Shown here piece after piece: positions 34,953 to 44,166 of a stretch of DNA of 64,000 nucleotides. Where the stretch lies: contig JADHTB010000006.1 in NCBI GenBank assembly GCA_016776605.1, positions 62,001-126,000 on the forward strand, written 5' to 3'. Under the pieces are notes generated by a model that ran no database searches, was not told the origin of the DNA, and was given only the letters and a program-made list of their open reading frames with translations. The position numbers and the translations under genes are program-made. Numbering within the stretch: the stretch's first letter is position 1; every line of letters begins with the position of its first letter. This stretch comes from Alphaproteobacteria bacterium (lineage in GTDB: Bacteria; Pseudomonadota; Alphaproteobacteria; GCA-2731375).

Positions 34953-36932
34953 ATGTCTCAAGCGGTTGGTCAGGATCAACCGGCGACAGCGGAACACCGC
35001 TATCGCCGGTTGACTCCATTCTGGAAGTGGGTCCTCGTTTCGGGGACGGTGCTATCCCTCGTCATTTCAATTTATCAACTTTTTAACCTGGGCCGGTTCG
35101 GGGGCTTCGTTGCCATCGATACCCAGTATTTTTATGCCTTGCTGGGGGTTTTGCTGCCCCTGGTTTTTGTGATTTTTCCGTCCCATGCCAAGTCCGTGGG
35201 CAAAGTACCGATCTATGATCTGTTCCTGGCCGCGCTGGCGATCGGCGTAAATTTATACTTCTTGGTGTACGCCCGTGACATTGTCGATCTGGGCTGGGAA
35301 TATGCCGCCCCCGATCATATTAAATACGCCTCCGTTGTACTGTGGTTGTTGGCCTTGGAGGCGGTTCGCCGGGCCGGTGGCCTGCCGGTGTTCCTGGTGG
35401 TCTTCATTGTTTCGCTCTATCCCGTCTACGCGGACAATTTGCCGGTACCCTTCGATGCTTCGAACGAGGATTTTACCGTTGCGTTGGCCTATCATGCGGT
35501 CTCGTCGGAAGGTATTTTCGGCATTCCGTTTCGCGCCTTCGCCAACCTGGTGATCGGCTTTTTGATGTTTGGCGTGGCGCTGCAATATACCGGGGGGGGC
35601 ACCTTTTTCCTCAATCTGGCTTTCGCCTTGCTGGGCCATGTGCGTGGCGGCCCGGCCAAGGTGGCCATTTTCGCCTCGGGCCTGATGGGTTCCATGAGCG
35701 GCAGCGTCATCACCAATGTCTTGACCACTGGCGCCCTGTCGATCCCAGCCATGAAACGCACCGGGTTTTCCCCCCATTACGCGGGCGGGGTAGAGGCGTG
35801 CGCCTCGACCGGCGGCGTTCTGATGCCGCCCATTATGGGCGCTACGGCCTTTGTCATGGCCACCTATCTGGAGGTTCCCTATTCCGACATCGTCATCGCG
35901 GCGGTGATACCCTCGGTACTATATTTCTTTGGCTTGTTCATTCAGATCGATTCCTATGCGGCGCGCATGGGATTGGAAGGGCTGCCAAAAGAGGAACTGC
36001 CTTCGGTGCGCCAGACCCTGTTGGAAGGCTGGCATTATGTAACCGTCTTCGGCTTGTTGATTTGGATGCTGCTGTATTTGCAGCGCGAGGCACTGGCGCC
36101 CTACTACGCCACCGTGCTGTTGATCGTCATCAACCAGTTCCTCAAATCCAGCCGCTGGAACTTCGACGGATTTATCCAGTTTATTCTTGGTGTGGGGCGT
36201 TTATTCGTTGAATTGGCGGCAATCCTGGCGGGCATCGGCATGATCGTGGGCGCCCTGTCCCTGACCGGAAAAATATCCACCCTGGCCAATGAACTACTGT
36301 CCATGGCCGGCGATTCCGTCATCGTGTTGTTGATGATGGGGGCACTGGCCTCGTTCATCATGGGCATCGGCGTCACGGTTACAGTGGCCTACATCATCCT
36401 GGCCATTACCCTGGCGCCTGCATTGACCGAATCCGGCCTTAATCCCATGGCCGTGCATTTGTTCATGTTGTACTGGGGCATGCTGTCGTTCATCACGCCG
36501 CCGGTGGCGTTGGGTGCGTTTGCCGCCGCCTCTCTCGCCCAGGCCAAGCCCATGCGAACCGGGTTCGAGGCCATGCGATTGGGATCGGTGATCTATTTCA
36601 TACCGTTCTTTTTCGTTCTCAACCCGGCCTTGATCATGCAAGGTTCGGCGGGTGAGATCCTCAATGTCTTTACTACCGCCATCATCGGAATCATTATTTT
36701 GGCGGGCGCCTTGCAAGGCTATTTGCTGGGTATTGGTGATCTCTCATCCAACGTTTTCCTGCAATGGCCAATCCGGGTGGCGTTGCTGCTCTCGGCCATG
36801 TTGTTCGCCGTACCAGGTGGAGAATTCACCGGTTATAGCAACCTCGAACTGGCGTTTGCCGGTGCCGTGGTGCTGGCGCCGGCGGCGTTTCTGGGCTGGC
36901 TGGGCAATCGGGGTAAAGTCGCGGCGGCATAG
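34953..36932 (+). CDS. TRAP transporter permease, fused 4TM/12TM
   Basis: The 659-residue protein is almost wholly membrane-spanning. The first 170 residues form the small DctQ-like part and the remainder the DctM-like part, as usual for permeases working with TAXI proteins. Blocks such as GLMGSMSGSVITNVLTTGAL, ACASTGGVLMPPIMGATAFV and WGMLSFITPPVALGAFAAAS are typical of the DctM fold. It would import the TAXI ligand using the sodium or proton gradient. It starts 14 bp after the TAXI gene and ends at a region of palindromic repeats. Confidence 0.93.
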   Translation: MSQAVGQDQPATAEHRYRRLTPFWKWVLVSGTVLSLVISIYQLFNLGRFGGFVAIDTQYFYALLGVLLPLVFVIFPSHAKSVGKVPIYDLFLAALAIGVNLYFLVYARDIVDLGWEYAAPDHIKYASVVLWLLALEAVRRAGGLPVFLVVFIVSLYPVYADNLPVPFDASNEDFTVALAYHAVSSEGIFGIPFRAFANLVIGFLMFGVALQYTGGGTFFLNLAFALLGHVRGGPAKVAIFASGLMGSMSGSVITNVLTTGALSIPAMKRTGFSPHYAGGVEACASTGGVLMPPIMGATAFVMATYLEVPYSDIVIAAVIPSVLYFFGLFIQIDSYAARMGLEGLPKEELPSVRQTLLEGWHYVTVFGLLIWMLLYLQREALAPYYATVLLIVINQFLKSSRWNFDGFIQFILGVGRLFVELAAILAGIGMIVGALSLTGKISTLANELLSMAGDSVIVLLMMGALASFIMGIGVTVTVAYIILAITLAPALTESGLNPMAVHLFMLYWGMLSFITPPVALGAFAAASLAQAKPMRTGFEAMRLGSVIYFIPFFFVLNPALIMQGSAGEILNVFTTAIIGIIILAGALQGYLLGIGDLSSNVFLQWPIRVALLLSAMLFAVPGGEFTGYSNLELAFAGAVVLAPAAFLGWLGNRGKVAAA

Positions 36933-37006
36933 TCCGTCGCGGCCTTGCGCCCGACGCTCATTGGTGTGGTTTTGGTGCCTGCGACTTCGATCCAACTTGT
37001 CGGTCT

Positions 37007-37180
37007 AGAGCAATTCCGAATTAAAGAGAATCGCGAAGCGATTCTAAGTGATTGGAAAAAGTGCTCTAATTCTAAAGATCTGAGCATTTTCAATTAATTG
37101 GAGTCGCTATCGCGACTTAAGTGATTGGTTCAATTGCTCTGCTTTTAAGAGTCTGAGCGCATTTTCTTCGAATGCACTCT
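37007..37180 (+). repeat. Composite of three palindromic repeat modules
   Basis: Module 1 lies at 37007-37066 (AGAGCAATTCC...GTGCTCT), module 2 at 37082-37140 (GAGCATTTTCAATTAATTGG...CAATTGCTCT, core GAGTCGCTATCGCGACT) and module 3 at 37144-37180 (GAGCGCATTTT...AATGCACTC). Each is an imperfect palindrome found elsewhere in the window. They occupy a 652-bp intergenic region (36933-37584) without any convincing gene. Confidence 0.85.
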
Positions 37181-37465
37181 AACTAATTCCTAACTATTTA
37201 GCGGTATGACAGTGTTTTGGCGCTACACAAACGTTGACATGTGTTGTTAGCCTATGCGGCGGGCCAGAATAATTGGACGAAATTACCGGACGGAAATTGG
37301 AGACGGCAGTTGGCGACCCTAAAAATTGTATTCACGCGTTTGTTCAAGAAAATTCGACACACGTACCGCCCGGAACAAAAATATATGCGGGGTTGACGTG
37401 ATAGGGTCGACCATCAGAGTAAATCTGCCTCACTTGGGGGCAGGTCCAAAAACACCGGTCTCCTG

Positions 37466-37564
37466 GAGCATTTTCATTCCGAATTGCTCAGACCTTTAGA
37501 GTTAGAGCAATTTTTCCAATCACTTAGAATCGCTTCGCGGTTCTCATTAATTCGGAATTTCTTT
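37466..37564 (-). repeat. Palindromic repeat pair, module 3-like plus module 1 (copy C)
   Basis: A GAGCATTTTCATTC / GAATTGCTC palindrome (37466-37489) is followed by a reverse-oriented module 1 (37504-37564) whose outer end has decayed to AATTTCTTT. It adjoins the 3' end of the second flavin monooxygenase gene. Confidence 0.8.
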
Positions 37565-37584
37565 AAACCAATCTCGAAAATAGC

Positions 37585-39225
37585 CTAAAGAAAACGCAAG
37601 GCCTGATAACCGTCGGCCGCGACCTCGTCGCATTTTGCGCGGTACTCCGGCGCTGTGCCGCTGTAGCGGACAACGGTACGGGTTTGTTTGCCCTCGACGT
37701 TCAAGTTGATGCCGGTCATCCAGGAATCAATTTCATTCGATAAGAGGCCTTCGGCCTTCTGGTGGACGAAGGCGTTCCATTCGGCGACGGATTCCGGTGT
37801 CGCCTCGGTAAACGGCAGGCCCCGCTGGGTCATATGGCTGATCAGGTCGCGTACCCACTCGACGTTGTATTCAATGCTGCGCGGGTTGTTCCCAAGTGCT
37901 GCGTGGGGCCCCATAATCATGAACATGTTGGGGAAGCCGTCGACCATGACGCCGACAAAGGTTTGGGGGCCGCCGGCCCATTTGTCCTTGAGGCGCTGAC
38001 CGCCCGTACCACGAATATCAATGCGGTCGAAGCTACCCGTTACCGCGTCGAAGCCCGTCGCGTAGACGATAACGTCAAACTCGTAATCCTGCGCGCTGGT
38101 GCGAACGCCGGTTGGCGTGATCCGCTCGATCGGTTCTTCCAGCATGCTGACAAGTTTTACGTTCGGCTGGTTGTAAACCTCGTAATAGCGCGTCTCCTGC
38201 GGCACCCGCCGGGTGCCAAAGCCGTGATCCTTAGGGATCAGCATATCGGCGACCTTCGGATCATTCACCCGTTGACGGATCTTGTCGGCGACAAAATCGG
38301 ACATCAGCCGGTTTGCCTCACGGTCGACCAACATGTCGCGGAAATTGCCCTGCCAGATGCCAAAGCCTTGACCGGCATAGAGCTCCTCCCAAAAGGCGGT
38401 CCGCTCCTCCTCCGTTACTTCAAAGGTCCCGCGGGGGTCTACCGTGTGGATAAAACAGGCGGCGGTCTCGCGGCAAAGCTGGAACAGTTCCGGATAGCCG
38501 GCGCGGATCTCCGCCATCTCGTCCTTCGTGATTGGCCGATTGTGGAGCGGCGTGCACCAGTTGGGCCGGCGCTGGAAGACGGTGAGCTGCCCGGCGGTCT
38601 TGGAGATCTCCTGGATCGCCTGCACACCGCTGGCGCCGGTGCCGATCACCGCGACGCGTTTGCCGGCGTAGTCGATGCCCTCCTTCGGCCAGAGCCCGGT
38701 ATGGCACCACGGGCCCTGGAAATCATTGATGCCCTCGAAGCGCGGCATGGTCGGCGCCGACAGCAATCCAATGGCCGTGATCATAAAGCGCGCGCGGTAT
38801 TGGGTGCCGTCCGCAAGGCTGACAGTCCAAAATCCGCCGTCGTCGTCATAGACAGCGGAGGCGACCCGTGCGGAGAACTGAATATCCCGGCGTAGATCGA
38901 ACTTGTCGGCGACAAGGTTGCAATAGCGCTCGATCTCCGGCTGACCGGAGAAATGTTCGTTCCAGTCCCATTCGTCCAATAGCTCTTGCGAAAAAGAAAA
39001 GCCGTAGGAATAGCTCTCGGAATCGAAACGGGCGCCCGGATAGCGGTTCCAGTACCAGGTTCCGCCGACCTGGGTCCCGGACTCGAGAACCCGCACCCGC
39101 AGGCCCATCTCCCGTAAACGGTATAACTGGTACATCCCCGACATCCCCGCGCCGATGACGATGGCATCGAAATCCAGGTCCGGGATCTCCCCGGTACCTG
39201 CGTCCGCTGCGTTAATTGCCGTCAT
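37585..39225 (-). CDS. Flavin-binding monooxygenase, Baeyer-Villiger type (second of two)
   Basis: The 546-residue paralogue of the enzyme at 31.8-33.4 kb shows GAGMSGMYQLYRLREMG, GGTWYWNRYPGARFDSES, the complete BVMO fingerprint FQGPWCHTGLWP, and the second Rossmann motif IGTGASGVQAIQEI. A GAGGAAAC lies just before the ATG at 39225. Together with the first copy it brackets the TAXI-TRAP operon, both monooxygenases being on the minus strand. Differences in the substrate loop suggest related but distinct substrates. Confidence 0.92.
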   Translation of the reverse strand: MTAINAADAGTGEIPDLDFDAIVIGAGMSGMYQLYRLREMGLRVRVLESGTQVGGTWYWNRYPGARFDSESYSYGFSFSQELLDEWDWNEHFSGQPEIERYCNLVADKFDLRRDIQFSARVASAVYDDDGGFWTVSLADGTQYRARFMITAIGLLSAPTMPRFEGINDFQGPWCHTGLWPKEGIDYAGKRVAVIGTGASGVQAIQEISKTAGQLTVFQRRPNWCTPLHNRPITKDEMAEIRAGYPELFQLCRETAACFIHTVDPRGTFEVTEEERTAFWEELYAGQGFGIWQGNFRDMLVDREANRLMSDFVADKIRQRVNDPKVADMLIPKDHGFGTRRVPQETRYYEVYNQPNVKLVSMLEEPIERITPTGVRTSAQDYEFDVIVYATGFDAVTGSFDRIDIRGTGGQRLKDKWAGGPQTFVGVMVDGFPNMFMIMGPHAALGNNPRSIEYNVEWVRDLISHMTQRGLPFTEATPESVAEWNAFVHQKAEGLLSNEIDSWMTGINLNVEGKQTRTVVRYSGTAPEYRAKCDEVAADGYQALRFL

Positions 39226-39282
39226 GTTTCCTCGCCACCTTAAAATATTTCAACCGGTGTTGTCGAAATCCGTATCAGTTCT

Positions 39283-39384
39283 AGAGCAATTCCGAATTAA
39301 TGAGAATCGCGAAGCAATTCCAAGTGATTGGAAAAATTGCTCTAATTCTAGAGATTCTGAGCATTTTCAGAATGAAAATGCTCT
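39283..39384 (+). repeat. Palindromic repeat pair, module 1 (copy D) plus module 3-like
   Basis: Module 1 at 39283-39343 is followed by GAGCATTTTCAGAATGAAAATGCTCT (a 26-bp palindrome read as two halves) at 39359-39384. The spacer between them (AATTCTAGAGATTCT) also matches the spacers of the other copies, so the modules move or duplicate together. Confidence 0.85.
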
Positions 39385-39569
39385 AGCCAGTAGAGTAGCC
39401 AATTCGCCCCCCGACCAAAATCTCGAAATCATCATGAGGTAGAAAGCACCCCTAGCTTATGATGTCAGATTTTAGCAGGCTTGGCAAAAATGGGAAGCTT
39501 TGGAATTGCTGCGCAACGGTGGTCGTAACCCTTTCGCCTGACCACCGCTGCGCACTGAATAGCCGACAT

Positions 39570-39708
39570 GCACGGCGGCGTATTTGTCCGGCTTGGTAGC
39601 CGGTTGTATCAGGCTGATGTCACAGGCGCGGCCGGCATCGCCGGTCCACCATCCGCCGTGCTTTTGGTCCACTTGGCCGCGGCAATGCCCTGGCCCTCGG
39701 GGCTGACC
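39570..39708 (-). pseudogene. Frameshifted fragment of a boxB-like gene (C-terminal part)
   Basis: About 139 bp align to bases 45332-45471 of the intact boxB at roughly three-quarters identity by eye, on the same strand. In one frame it reads DAGRACDISLIQPATKPDKY against DADRAYVISLMQPVTEPGKY of BoxB. One base is missing upstream, after which the other frame continues as SPEGQGIAAAKW against SPEGQVITEAEW. Similarity ends sharply on both sides. It is a relic of a second boxB-like gene or of a local duplication. The remainder of the 39226-39817 gap holds repeats and no gene. Confidence 0.7.
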
Positions 39709-39817
39709 CACAACGATCATTCCGACAGGCCGGCCTTGGCAGACCTTAATGGCAGGTTAACCATCCTATGGCCTATTAGAGTGAATGGGGATTACTTAGC
39801 TAGAGAAAAATTGGACG

Positions 39818-41926
39818 ATGCATAGGGGGCTTGTCGTTATTTTAAAGGTTGCCCTGGTCATTTTCTTGACCGAGGGCGCCTTCATGCTTGTCCTTCCGCT
39901 TCTCGGACTACCGTCGAACGTTTGGGTGAATGCGTTTGTCGACGCAACGGCATTGACGCTCATCGGTGGTGTCTGCATCTATTTCTTTGTCATCAAACCA
40001 TATATCGACGCAAGGGATAAGTCGGAACGGAAGCTACGCGAGAACGAGACGCTCCACGCAATCATTTTGGATAATATGCCCGCACCAATCGGCCTCAAGT
40101 CGGTTGATGGACGGTACCTTTTTGTCAACAAGATCTTCGCCGAGAGGCGGGGCATGTCCGTGGATGAGATCAGGGGAAACACTGCCTCGGATCTTTGGCC
40201 TAAGGAAATCGCCGAGAATTTGGAAGCGGAAGATCGGGAATTGATCCGAACTGGTTCTTCCATAGAATCTGAAACAGACTCGCTGGGTGTGGACGGCAAG
40301 CTTCGCCACTACCGGGGGATCAAATTTCCAGTATTCGGTGAGGATGGTAACATCGTGGCCACCGGCTCGGTGCATACCGACATCACCAAGCAAAAGGATA
40401 TTGAAGAAGAAGTAGCTCGGCAATCGGCGGTGTTGAGCGCCTTGATCGACGCCCTGCCGGCTCATGTTTCGCTACGCGACCGGGAGGGCAGGTTCATCTT
40501 CGTCAACCGCACGATGGCGGAAGACTATGGCCGTGACGTTTCGGAGTTCGTCGGACGGAATCTGAATCAGATCAGCATGTCGATCGATGCGCCTACGTTG
40601 CAGGCCATGGCGGAAGAGGTATTGAAGACCGGCAAGCCGATCGTTAACCGAGAGTTCAATCCGCCCCGCTTTCCAGGCCGAACGTTTCTGTCCAATATTA
40701 TGCCGTTGCGTCAGGAGGATGGCGTATTGGCGATTTCTCTGGATATCACCGAACTTAAGCGTTCAGAGCAAGCCCTAAGAGAGTCTGAGGCAAGGTTTTC
40801 TGGCGTTCTGGAGATCGCGCCCGATGCAATTATCACGGCTGACGCACATGGTAATGTCCAGATGTTTAATCAACGTGCCCGGAATATCTTCGGATACGAG
40901 GAGGACGAAATCCTGGGCCGATCGCTGGAAATGCTTATTCCCAAGCGGTTTCGGAACGGCCACGTTCAGAATATAGCGGGGTTTGTTGCTTCAGGCGCGC
41001 AGAGCCAGCGTATGTCGGAGCGTAACGGAATTTTCGGTCTCCGCAAAGATGGCTCGGAATTCCCCGCTGAAGCCTCGGTGAGCAAATTCGAAGCCGGCGA
41101 CGAAAGGTTTTTCAGCGTCATCCTGCGCGATGTCACCGAACGCAAACGTATTGAGCGCGAGATCATCCAGTCCAAAGAACTCGCCGAGGCTGCAAGCAGG
41201 GCAAAGTCCGAATTTCTGGCCAATATGAGCCACGAGTTGCGCACGCCTTTAAACGCGATCCTTGGTTTTTCGGAGGTTATGACAAGAGAGACCTTCGGCC
41301 CACTCGGAAGCAAGAAGTATAATGAATACGCTGCCGACATACACAACAGCGGAAGCCTCTTGCTGGATCTCATAAGCGATGTGCTCGACCTGTCAAAGAT
41401 CGAGGCCGGCGCGTTGGATTTGACCGAAGGGGTGGTGGATCTGAATGAGGCGGTTCGATCCGTGTTGCGCATGGGACAAGAACGCGCCGCAAGAAAATCA
41501 CTGCATATCGACACGAACCTCGATCCAACCTTGCCGGCCATTCGCGGCGACGAACGGGCGATCAAGCAGATCGTCCTTAATCTTCTTTCCAACTGTACGA
41601 AGTTCACCGCAGAGGGCGGAGCGATCACATTCAGTTCGGAAATCGACCCCGATGGCGGAGTTTCGCTGATCGTTACGGATACAGGCATCGGGATCGCTCA
41701 CGCCGACATCCCCAAGGTTCTTGAACCGTTTGGGCAGGTCGGGAGCCCACACACGCGGGGATATGAGGGCACGGGCCTGGGTTTGCCGCTCGCCAAGCGA
41801 TTGACGGAAATGCACGATGCGATTTTCGAGTTGGAAAGCGAGCCCGGCGTTGGTACCACCGTCAGACTCCGCTTTCCGCCGGAACGCATCATCAGGGCGG
41901 ATCACAATAGACCGGAACGGCTCTAG
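39818..41926 (+). CDS. Membrane-bound PAS sensor histidine kinase (orphan)
   Basis: The 702-residue protein has two N-terminal membrane helices (about residues 7-30 and 42-64), three PAS-like domains (about 75-195, 200-315 and 325-450), and a kinase core. The H-box SHELRTPLNAI has its His at residue 472, followed by NLLSNCTKF (N), DTGIGI (G1) and GTGLGLPLAK (G2). It autophosphorylates and would pass phosphate to a response regulator, but none is encoded nearby. The ligand is unknown; three PAS domains allow sensing of redox, light or small aromatic compounds. Confidence 0.92.
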   Translation: MHRGLVVILKVALVIFLTEGAFMLVLPLLGLPSNVWVNAFVDATALTLIGGVCIYFFVIKPYIDARDKSERKLRENETLHAIILDNMPAPIGLKSVDGRYLFVNKIFAERRGMSVDEIRGNTASDLWPKEIAENLEAEDRELIRTGSSIESETDSLGVDGKLRHYRGIKFPVFGEDGNIVATGSVHTDITKQKDIEEEVARQSAVLSALIDALPAHVSLRDREGRFIFVNRTMAEDYGRDVSEFVGRNLNQISMSIDAPTLQAMAEEVLKTGKPIVNREFNPPRFPGRTFLSNIMPLRQEDGVLAISLDITELKRSEQALRESEARFSGVLEIAPDAIITADAHGNVQMFNQRARNIFGYEEDEILGRSLEMLIPKRFRNGHVQNIAGFVASGAQSQRMSERNGIFGLRKDGSEFPAEASVSKFEAGDERFFSVILRDVTERKRIEREIIQSKELAEAASRAKSEFLANMSHELRTPLNAILGFSEVMTRETFGPLGSKKYNEYAADIHNSGSLLLDLISDVLDLSKIEAGALDLTEGVVDLNEAVRSVLRMGQERAARKSLHIDTNLDPTLPAIRGDERAIKQIVLNLLSNCTKFTAEGGAITFSSEIDPDGGVSLIVTDTGIGIAHADIPKVLEPFGQVGSPHTRGYEGTGLGLPLAKRLTEMHDAIFELESEPGVGTTVRLRFPPERIIRADHNRPERL

Positions 41927-42142
41927 AGGGCTCATGGCGGCCAAAATTGACGACCCGTTGCCGCTATTGCGATGTCTCCTTTGGCACCAAAGGCGCATAA
42001 ACCAGCATCGGGCCAATGTCCGCCATGGCTCCGATGGCGGGCCTTGCTGATTTCACCGCATCACCGCCAAGACGATGCCTTGTGGCGGCGCAGAAAAACC
42101 GCCTGACGGCCCAGGCACGAGTGCAGGGGCGATTGCCGGCGG

Positions 42143-43996
42143 CTAGGCCGCGCGCCACTTGTTGCTAGGCACGAACGATGACGGCTCCGGTTGCCGTGGA
42201 TTGTTGACCCAAAGCTGGCGGTCGGGGTGCATGCCGGCGCCCTGGGTGGCTGGAACGGCGGAACGGCGCATGCGGTTGAGCAACCGGGTGTCGGCTTCAT
42301 CGCAGGCGGGATGAACACCGCCATTGTCCGCAACGACTTTCTCCCACGCAGCCTTTCGTGCCGCCAGTTTCGCGGGATCGCTCAACTGGGTGCAATTTAG
42401 CTCGTTGCTGTTGAGGTCGGCAACGATCTCATCGCCGTCCTCAATGAAGGCAATCGGCCCACCAAGGGCAGCCTCCGGACCGACATGCCCAATAACCAGT
42501 CCCACCGATCCGCCGGAGAAGCGGGCATCGGTCATCAAAGCCACGACAATGCCGCGTTCGCGGCATAACGTCGTGATCCGTGACGTTGCATCCAGCATTT
42601 CCGGCATGCCTGGGGCGCCGCTCGGGCCCTCATAGCGTACGATGATCATGTCATGATTACTGAAGCTGTCAGGCTCATGGTCGAGCGCATTAAGCAGGAA
42701 TTGTTCACCGTCGAACACGCGGGCCTTGCCACGGAACAGATTATCTTCAAGGCCCCCCTCTACGCCAGCCAGTTTCAGGATCGCACTAAACTCGGGCGAC
42801 AGGTTCCCGCCCAGCATGCGCAGACCGCCCGTCGGCTTATAGGGCTTCTCGACTGTGTAGATGACCCGTCCGTCCGCTGACGGCGTGCCAAGCCGCTCGA
42901 TTTGTGCGGCAAGTGTCTCGCCGGTGCATGTCATTACCTCGCCATTTAGCAGGCCCGCCGCAAGCAGCTCCTTGGCGATGACCTGAACGCCACCGACCTC
43001 GTCGATGTCGACCATGGAATATTGGCCGTAGGGACGGGCATCGGTGAGTACGGGCACGACGTATTGCGAAAGGTGATTGAACTCTTCCGGTGTCATGATG
43101 TCTTTCCAGAAATTCCCGAAACCAGCAGCCCGGGCAATTTCCGGCGCGTGCAGGGTTACGTTCGTCGATCCGCCGATCGCCATCGCGACGATCACCGCAT
43201 TCCGAATGGAATCGCGCCCAACGATATCCCTCGGCATGGTGTTGCTGTCGATCATGGCCTTGAGATAGTCAACCAGTTCGCCCGGGAATTGCTCCAGGCG
43301 GCGTGGGTCATCGGAGGGTGGTGCAACCATGTGCAACGGCTGCATGCCGAGCACCCCGATGAACGTTTGCATGGTGTTGTAGGTGAACATGCCACCGCAG
43401 CTGCCAAACCCGGGGCATGCCGCGCAAGCGATCCGCATGCGATAAGCCTCGTCCTCGTGGCCTGCCACCTGGTAGGCGCTGACAAGATCGATAGGCTCGT
43501 TGCTGACGGGATCCACGCCCGGCCGGATCGGTCCGTCCGACATGATGATCGCAGGCCGGTTGTGCTCAAGGATCGCGGCCAGGGTGCCGACGGGGGGCTT
43601 GTCGCAAGCGACAACAGAGATGCTGCCTTCCAAGCCACTCGCGCTCAGATGCTCGCACACGCTATCGTTTGTGACTTCGCGCCCGATCAGCGAGTAGCGC
43701 ATTTCGCGCGTGCCATTACGAATGCCGTCAGAGGTGGCAATCGTATATTCCGGTTGAACCAGGCGCATGGGGATCTGTCCTGGCTCGCGCCCTATGCGGC
43801 TGCGAAGGCATTCGTGTATCGCCTCAACCTTATCTTGCACGCCCATATAGCACTGGCTGTCACCCTTGTTGCCAATCACCCCAACGGACGGCTCGTGGAT
43901 AAGATCGGGATCGGTGCCCAGCTCGCGGGCGATGCCGATGGTTTGGGCGCTCCGGCCGGGATGCTTATCGATAAGTACGGTCTTGGAATTCGACAC
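42143..43996 (-). CDS. Dehydratase of the IlvD/Edd family, divergent member
   Basis: A GTG at 43996, with AGGAG nine bases upstream, starts a 617-residue protein. The IlvD/Edd fold is recognisable from SVVACDKPPVGTLAAI, CAACPGFGSCGGMFTYNTMQ (cluster Cys region), AIGGSTNVTLHAPEIARAAG, and TDARFSGGSVGLVIGHVGPE near the end. These enzymes dehydrate dihydroxy acids or sugar acids using an Fe-S cluster. The N-terminal 60 residues (NKGDSQCYMGVQDK) differ from both IlvD and Edd, so the substrate may be another sugar acid. The gene stands alone. The 216-bp gap to the kinase gene has no supported feature. Confidence 0.82.
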   Translation of the reverse strand: MSNSKTVLIDKHPGRSAQTIGIARELGTDPDLIHEPSVGVIGNKGDSQCYMGVQDKVEAIHECLRSRIGREPGQIPMRLVQPEYTIATSDGIRNGTREMRYSLIGREVTNDSVCEHLSASGLEGSISVVACDKPPVGTLAAILEHNRPAIIMSDGPIRPGVDPVSNEPIDLVSAYQVAGHEDEAYRMRIACAACPGFGSCGGMFTYNTMQTFIGVLGMQPLHMVAPPSDDPRRLEQFPGELVDYLKAMIDSNTMPRDIVGRDSIRNAVIVAMAIGGSTNVTLHAPEIARAAGFGNFWKDIMTPEEFNHLSQYVVPVLTDARPYGQYSMVDIDEVGGVQVIAKELLAAGLLNGEVMTCTGETLAAQIERLGTPSADGRVIYTVEKPYKPTGGLRMLGGNLSPEFSAILKLAGVEGGLEDNLFRGKARVFDGEQFLLNALDHEPDSFSNHDMIIVRYEGPSGAPGMPEMLDATSRITTLCRERGIVVALMTDARFSGGSVGLVIGHVGPEAALGGPIAFIEDGDEIVADLNSNELNCTQLSDPAKLAARKAAWEKVVADNGGVHPACDEADTRLLNRMRRSAVPATQGAGMHPDRQLWVNNPRQPEPSSFVPSNKWRAA

Positions 43997-44107
43997 TTTG
44001 GCACTCTCCTATGGCGTTTCCGACGGGCTCGGACGCAATTCATTGCTTGGAACCAGGCGGATCATCGGGTTTTTAGCAGCAGTAGATCCAAAAACCACAA
44101 AATTCTT

Positions 44108-44144
44108 TTTTAAAGAGTCTGAGTGTATTTTCTTCCAATGCGCT
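44108..44144 (+). repeat. Palindromic repeat module 3, solitary copy
   Basis: The sequence TTTAAAGAGTCTGAGTGTAT and following bases to 44144 matches 37144-37180 with few changes, ending in AATGCGCTCC. It is the only module seen on this side of the kinase and dehydratase genes. Confidence 0.65.
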
Positions 44145-44166
44145 CCAGGCGGATCGCTATTTTCAG

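Noticed and set aside
36933-37584. Repeat-rich gap considered as a CRISPR array
   Set aside because: Modules are palindromic, unevenly spaced, of different kinds, and lack unique spacers or cas genes.
41927-42142. Gap between the kinase and the IlvD-like gene, checked for an IS remnant
   Set aside because: A frame reading APLVPKETSQ looked transposon-like, but no terminal inverted repeats or transposase domain could be supported.
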